From PWND01 sp964601515 (GTDB taxonomy: Bacteria > Bacteroidota > Bacteroidia > Bacteroidales > UBA7960): a DNA stretch of 10,880 nucleotides. The notes beneath the pieces are model-generated. The model worked only from the letters and a program-made list of their open reading frames with translations. It ran no database searches and was not told the origin of the DNA. Made by a program: the position numbers and the translations under genes. This document shows, piece after piece, positions 7,247 through 10,880 of the stretch. Every line of letters begins with the position of its first letter. Position 1 is the first letter of the stretch. Location of the stretch: NCBI GenBank assembly GCA_964601515.1, contig CAZRNU010000102.1:1-10880 (forward strand). Reading direction: 5' to 3'.

Positions 7247-8888
7247 GATTTCTCTTTTATTTCTTACCCTGTCATTAATATCTATTAACAGTTATTCCGG
7301 AGAACTATTGCCGGGAGCACGTATTTGGGGAAATTTCCAGATGGATGCACAGTATTATCTGCAAGACAGTTTAATCGGTGCACCTGATGTTCCTGAAAAA
7401 ATCCTGATGAATGGCTTTGCAAACATCAACTTTTCATGGAATAATTTTTCAATGGGAATGAGATATGAAAGCTATCAGAATGCAATGTTAGGTTATGACC
7501 CCAAATATAAAGGAAGTGGTATTCCATACAGATTTGCGTCTTATACTCAGGAAAACCTTGAAATAACATTGGGTAACTTTTATGAGCAATTTGGCAATGG
7601 CCTAATTTTTCGCTCCTATGAGGAGAAGAATCTTGGAATTGATAATGCCATGGATGGTATAAGGCTACTTTACAGACCGGTTATTGGACTTACAATTAAG
7701 GGAATAATTGGCCAACAAAGATTGTTTTTTGATAAAGGTCCCGGCATTGTAAGAGGAGTTGACGCAGAGTTTTGTATAAATGAAGTTATAAAAGCTTTTG
7801 AGGAAAACCCAAACAGATTTATTATTGGCACCGGAGTTATTAGCAAATATCAAAGAGATCAAGACCCTCTCTTTAATCTACCTGAGAATGTTGCTGCATT
7901 TTCAGGCAGACTTAAATATACCAGAAACTCATTTATGATTTCAACAGAGTATGCACATAAGATTAATGACCCTTCTTCCGAAAATAACTTTATTTACAAA
8001 GATGGACAAGCCATTTTGCTAAACACGTCTTATTCTGCTTCAGGCTTAGGTATTTTACTTTCAGCTAAGAGAATTGATAACATGGGCTTCAGGTCAGACA
8101 GAAATGCAACGGGCAATGATCTTAACATAAACTATCTACCACCAACAACTAAGCAGCATCTTTATAGTTTGTCGGGGATGTATCCTTATGCAACACAACC
8201 TAATGGGGAGATGGGACTACTTGGCGAGGTAACCTATAAAATTCCTAAAGGAGGTTTTTTAGGTGGAAACTATGGAACAACAGTTACGTTAAACTACAGT
8301 CTGGCAAATTCTATCTACAAAGAAAAGATTAACGATACAACAGCTATTGGACAAAGGGGAACCCTTGGCTATAACACAGATTTTTTCAAATTTGGTGATG
8401 AAAAGTATTATGAAGACTTTAATATTGAAATCAGCAGGAGAATTTCAAGAAATCTAAGAGGGTTAATTTCATATGCATATATTACGTATAACCAAAATGT
8501 TATTGAAGGTTATCTGGATAAAGGCATGGTTTACGCTCATGTTGTAATTGCAGATTTTACCCACAGGTTGGCAAATAGAAAAAGTATTCGCTGGGAATTG
8601 CAGCATCTTTATACCGAGCAAGACAAGGGAAGTTGGGCTATGGCATTGATAGAGTATAATATCTCACCCAATTGGTTTTTTGCTGTTTCCGACCAGTATA
8701 ACTACGGCAATAAGTCGAAACAGCTTCAGTTACATTACTATAATATATCTGCAGGGTATACAATTAATTCCAACAGATTTGCCATTTCTTTTGGCAGACA
8801 AAGAGATGGAATTGTTTGCGTAGGAGGAGTGTGCAGACAGTTGCCTGCGTCTTATGGCATTGCGCTTAACGTAACAAGCTCTTTTTAA
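7215..8888 (+). CDS. DUF6029-like outer-membrane beta-barrel protein
   Basis: The ATG at 7215 gives 557 residues with a good signal peptide (MKASLKLQRNKISLLFLTLS, cleavage near SYS|GE). The frame is open further upstream to 7128, but that would be deep antisense-free overlap with the TlpA-like gene and would lack an N-terminal signal. The chosen start still overlaps that gene by 32 nt. The mature protein has many alternating aromatic/polar strands (GMRYESYQN, LEITLGNFYEQFGNGLIFRS, GLISYAYITYNQ) and ends in a C-terminal Phe, both typical of outer-membrane barrels. The pattern GARIWGNFQMDAQYY at the start and VCVGGVCRQLPASYGI near the end (C535, C540) matches my memory of the DUF6029 family of Bacteroidota, which has no known function. 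A third Cys is C187. Its place directly after a TlpA-like thioredoxin suggests that the terminal cysteine pair may need that enzyme (inference). A porin-like role is the main alternative. Confidence 0.78.
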   Translation: MKASLKLQRNKISLLFLTLSLISINSYSGELLPGARIWGNFQMDAQYYLQDSLIGAPDVPEKILMNGFANINFSWNNFSMGMRYESYQNAMLGYDPKYKGSGIPYRFASYTQENLEITLGNFYEQFGNGLIFRSYEEKNLGIDNAMDGIRLLYRPVIGLTIKGIIGQQRLFFDKGPGIVRGVDAEFCINEVIKAFEENPNRFIIGTGVISKYQRDQDPLFNLPENVAAFSGRLKYTRNSFMISTEYAHKINDPSSENNFIYKDGQAILLNTSYSASGLGILLSAKRIDNMGFRSDRNATGNDLNINYLPPTTKQHLYSLSGMYPYATQPNGEMGLLGEVTYKIPKGGFLGGNYGTTVTLNYSLANSIYKEKINDTTAIGQRGTLGYNTDFFKFGDEKYYEDFNIEISRRISRNLRGLISYAYITYNQNVIEGYLDKGMVYAHVVIADFTHRLANRKSIRWELQHLYTEQDKGSWAMALIEYNISPNWFFAVSDQYNYGNKSKQLQLHYYNISAGYTINSNRFAISFGRQRDGIVCVGGVCRQLPASYGIALNVTSSF

Positions 8889-10826
8889 TTACTGTATTGA
8901 ATCAAGTTTGATGTGGAGTTCTTCCCATAGGGATTCTTGTTGAGAAATCAAACTTTTAATGTTTTCATACTTTTTATAAATATTGTTTTTCAATATAAAA
9001 TCGGAATTTTCGGAAGGGTTGGAGATAATAGTCTCCAGCTCTTTTTTTTCGGTTTCCAAACGGTTTATATCAGATTCGCATTTTTCAATTTGGGATTCTA
9101 TCTTCCTTATTTCTCTTTCAAACTGTTTTTTTTGCTCCCAGCTTAGTTTATTTGATGAATCAACAGCCTCTTTTGATGCATTAGCAACTGTTTTTGCAGC
9201 CTCAAGATCCTTTAATGAAGAAATATTTCTACTTTCAATAAAATCATAAACATCACCAATGAATTCTTTTATTTGTTTGTTTTTAAACTCAAACACTTTT
9301 TCTGTAAGCCCTTGAAGGAAATCTCTATCATGAGATACAATTATAATAGTGCCTTTAAACTGAAGTAATGCAGATTTTAATATATCTTTCGACTGCATGT
9401 CAAGATGATTTGTTGGCTCATCCAAAACCAATAAATTCACAGGCTCAAGCAGTAATTTTGCAATAGCCAGTCTAGATTTTTCGCCACCGGAAAGAACACT
9501 TACTTTCTTTTCAACATCATCGTCACTAAAAAGGAAACCACCCAAAATATTTCTGATTTGCTTTCTGATTTCACCGGCTGCAACATCATCAAGAGTTTGC
9601 AAAACAGTTTTTTCCGGATTAAGGAAATCAGATTGGTTTTGGGCATAATATCCGATTTTAACATTATGTCCGGTAATTAAATTACCCTGATGTTCCAATT
9701 CATTTATTAGTATTCTTGAAAGAGTGGTTTTTCCTTCGCCGTTTTTTCCGACAAAAGCAATTCTTTCGCCTCGGTTAACCATTAGGCTAATGTTTGAGAG
9801 AACCTGTTTATCTCCATAGCTTTTAGAAACGTTATTCAACTCCATTACCACTTTTCCTGAGGCAGGAGCTTCGGGGAATCTAAAATGTATTGATGTTTTA
9901 TCAATATCTTCAATTTCAATTCTTTGAATTTTTTCGAGAAGTTTAATTTTTGATTGAGCTTGTCTGGCCTTTGTAGCTTTAGCCCTGAATCTTTCAATAA
10001 ATCTTTCAGCCTGAGCAATTTGTTTTTGTTGATTGTTGTAAGCAGCGGTTTCGTGTTCTAGCCGTTCAAGTCTCAATTGCTCATATCTAGAATAAGAAGC
10101 TTTATAGTCGTATGTTTTTCCCATTGAAATTTCAATGGTTCTATCGGTAATGTTATCTAAAAATGCTCTGTCGTGAGAGACTAACATTACAGCACCTGTG
10201 TAGTTTTTCAAAAATGACTCAAGCCACTGAATAGATTCAATATCCAAATGGTTTGTTGGTTCATCAAGCAGAAGCAAGTCCGGATTTTTAAGAAGAATTT
10301 TGGCAATTTCAACACGCATTTGCCATCCACCACTGAACTCAGACATAGGTCTTGTAAAATCCTTTTGTTCAAATCCTAGACCTATAAGAACTTTTTCAGC
10401 CTTGGCTTGCTTATGATGTCCTCCAATAATATCCAACCTATGATTAGCGTCTGTGAGATTATTGATAAGATTTTGATAATCAGCTGACTCATAATCCGTG
10501 CGCTCTGATATTTCTTTTGTAAGCTTGGCAATTCTTGATTCCAGTTTTAGAGCCTCTTCGAAGGCAGTCATGGTTTCCTCCATTAGAATTTTTTTGCTGG
10601 AAAGGTATATTTCCTGTGGAAGATATCCTACTGACGAGCCGGAAGGAAATGCAACACCCCCTGTTTCAGGCTTTTGCAGTCCTGCAAGGATTTTCATAAG
10701 GGTAGATTTGCCGGTACCGTTTTTACCGACCAACCCGATACGAGAGTTTTTATTAATAATAAAACCTACGTTCTCGAAAAGAAACTTTCCGGAAAACTGA
10801 ACAGAAAGGTTGTTTATTGAAATCAT
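8889..10826 (-). CDS. ABC-F family ATP-binding cassette ATPase (ribosome-associated type)
   Basis: This encodes 645 residues with two ABC domains and no membrane segment. Domain 1 has Walker A GKNGTGKS (34-41), a signature FSGGW (164-168) and Walker B LLLLDEPTNHLD (184-195, catalytic E189). Domain 2 has Walker A GKNGEGKT (360-367), LSGGE (445-449) and Walker B LLVLDEPTNHLD (465-476, E470). The charged linker between them (about 250-305, ERFIERFRAKATKARQAQSK) is the ABC-F P-site tRNA interaction motif region. A C-terminal coiled coil (about 565-640) resembles that of Uup/YheS-like members. Known ABC-F proteins bind the ribosomal E site and relieve stalled translation; some protect against antibiotics, but nothing here identifies a resistance type. 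All catalytic residues are intact. The gene is convergent with the DUF6029-like gene and its stop codon abuts that gene's stop. It is functionally separate from the envelope cluster. Confidence 0.95.
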   Translation of the reverse strand: MISINNLSVQFSGKFLFENVGFIINKNSRIGLVGKNGTGKSTLMKILAGLQKPETGGVAFPSGSSVGYLPQEIYLSSKKILMEETMTAFEEALKLESRIAKLTKEISERTDYESADYQNLINNLTDANHRLDIIGGHHKQAKAEKVLIGLGFEQKDFTRPMSEFSGGWQMRVEIAKILLKNPDLLLLDEPTNHLDIESIQWLESFLKNYTGAVMLVSHDRAFLDNITDRTIEISMGKTYDYKASYSRYEQLRLERLEHETAAYNNQQKQIAQAERFIERFRAKATKARQAQSKIKLLEKIQRIEIEDIDKTSIHFRFPEAPASGKVVMELNNVSKSYGDKQVLSNISLMVNRGERIAFVGKNGEGKTTLSRILINELEHQGNLITGHNVKIGYYAQNQSDFLNPEKTVLQTLDDVAAGEIRKQIRNILGGFLFSDDDVEKKVSVLSGGEKSRLAIAKLLLEPVNLLVLDEPTNHLDMQSKDILKSALLQFKGTIIIVSHDRDFLQGLTEKVFEFKNKQIKEFIGDVYDFIESRNISSLKDLEAAKTVANASKEAVDSSNKLSWEQKKQFEREIRKIESQIEKCESDINRLETEKKELETIISNPSENSDFILKNNIYKKYENIKSLISQQESLWEELHIKLDSIQ

Positions 10827-10832
10827 TTTAAA

Positions 10833-10880
10833 CTACAAATCAAATTTAAGATGCAGATTTTTGAGTTGCTTCATATCCAC
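10833..10880 (-). other. Possible 3' tail of an upstream minus-strand gene
   Basis: Two minus-strand frames enter from the right edge and stop just before the ABC-F start: one ends ...NLHLKFDL at a TAG (10835-10833) and the other ends ...GYEATQKSAS at a TAA (10848-10846). Either could be the last codons of an upstream gene, which would make the ABC-F gene its close downstream neighbour. Too little is visible to choose, and both may be chance. Confidence 0.2.
10841..10848 (-). promoter_or_regulatory. Candidate -7 box for the ABC-F gene
   Basis: On the minus strand TAAATTTG matches TAnnTTTG and lies 14 bases before the ATG at 10826, implying a very short leader, as for the 3862 gene. No TTG or TTTG is visible 17-23 bases upstream within the remaining window. 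It overlaps possible 3' codons of an upstream gene. Confidence 0.3.

Noticed and set aside
10498..10800. 100-codon plus-strand open frame
   Set aside because: It is antisense to the Walker A and linker region of the ABC-F gene and shows no recognisable protein features.
8889..10826. ABC-F gene as an antibiotic-resistance determinant
   Set aside because: The motifs show only the ABC-F family; nothing in the linker or context points to a resistance subfamily.

Overview
The window looks like a chromosomal segment of a low-GC member of the Bacteroidota, probably a Bacteroidales-type environmental organism. Three signs point there. Several large exported proteins carry choice-of-anchor J, Fn3, Omp28-like and SbsA-type Ig modules, two of them ending in type A C-terminal sorting domains of the type IX secretion system (T9SS). 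Two start regions carry a TAnnTTTG -7 promoter box. Start codons lack an obvious Shine-Dalgarno sequence.

Layout from left to right. (1) Bases 1-2763, minus strand: a large secreted trypsin-like serine protease that runs off the left edge. It has a signal peptide, a propeptide, an S1 domain, an Fn3 domain and a tandem duplication of a 'J + InlB-type' unit. The last ~52 bases at the edge differ in composition and start with GTGCG on the coding strand, so the gene may be interrupted there by a mobile element (a group II intron is one candidate) or by an assembly junction. (2) Bases 2764-3097: an A+T-rich non-coding stretch with a probable terminator for the next gene and a 14-bp inverted repeat. 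(3) Bases 3098-3862, minus strand: a 254-residue exported T9SS protein with a CWRGSC cysteine pair. (4) Bases 3863-4108: a divergent promoter region. (5) Bases 4109-6556, plus strand: an 815-residue T9SS protein built around an Omp28-like thioredoxin-fold domain with a CPPC motif. (6) Bases 6557-6724: a strong hairpin that contains a 26-bp perfect palindrome. (7) Bases 6725-7246 and 7215-8888, plus strand: a periplasmic TlpA-like thioredoxin (WCRPC), overlapped by 32 nt by a DUF6029-like outer-membrane beta-barrel protein. (8) Bases 8889-10826, minus strand: a cytoplasmic ABC-F ATPase whose stop codon abuts that of the DUF6029-like gene.

How the genes may work together: the Omp28-like, TlpA-like and DUF6029-like genes form a co-oriented envelope cluster, with the small CWRGSC T9SS protein divergent from it. 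All four products have a closely spaced cysteine pair, which suggests, as inference only, a cell-envelope thiol-redox or cysteine-protein maturation theme. The protease and the ABC-F protein look functionally unrelated to that cluster. No rRNA, tRNA, CRISPR array or complete transposase was seen.
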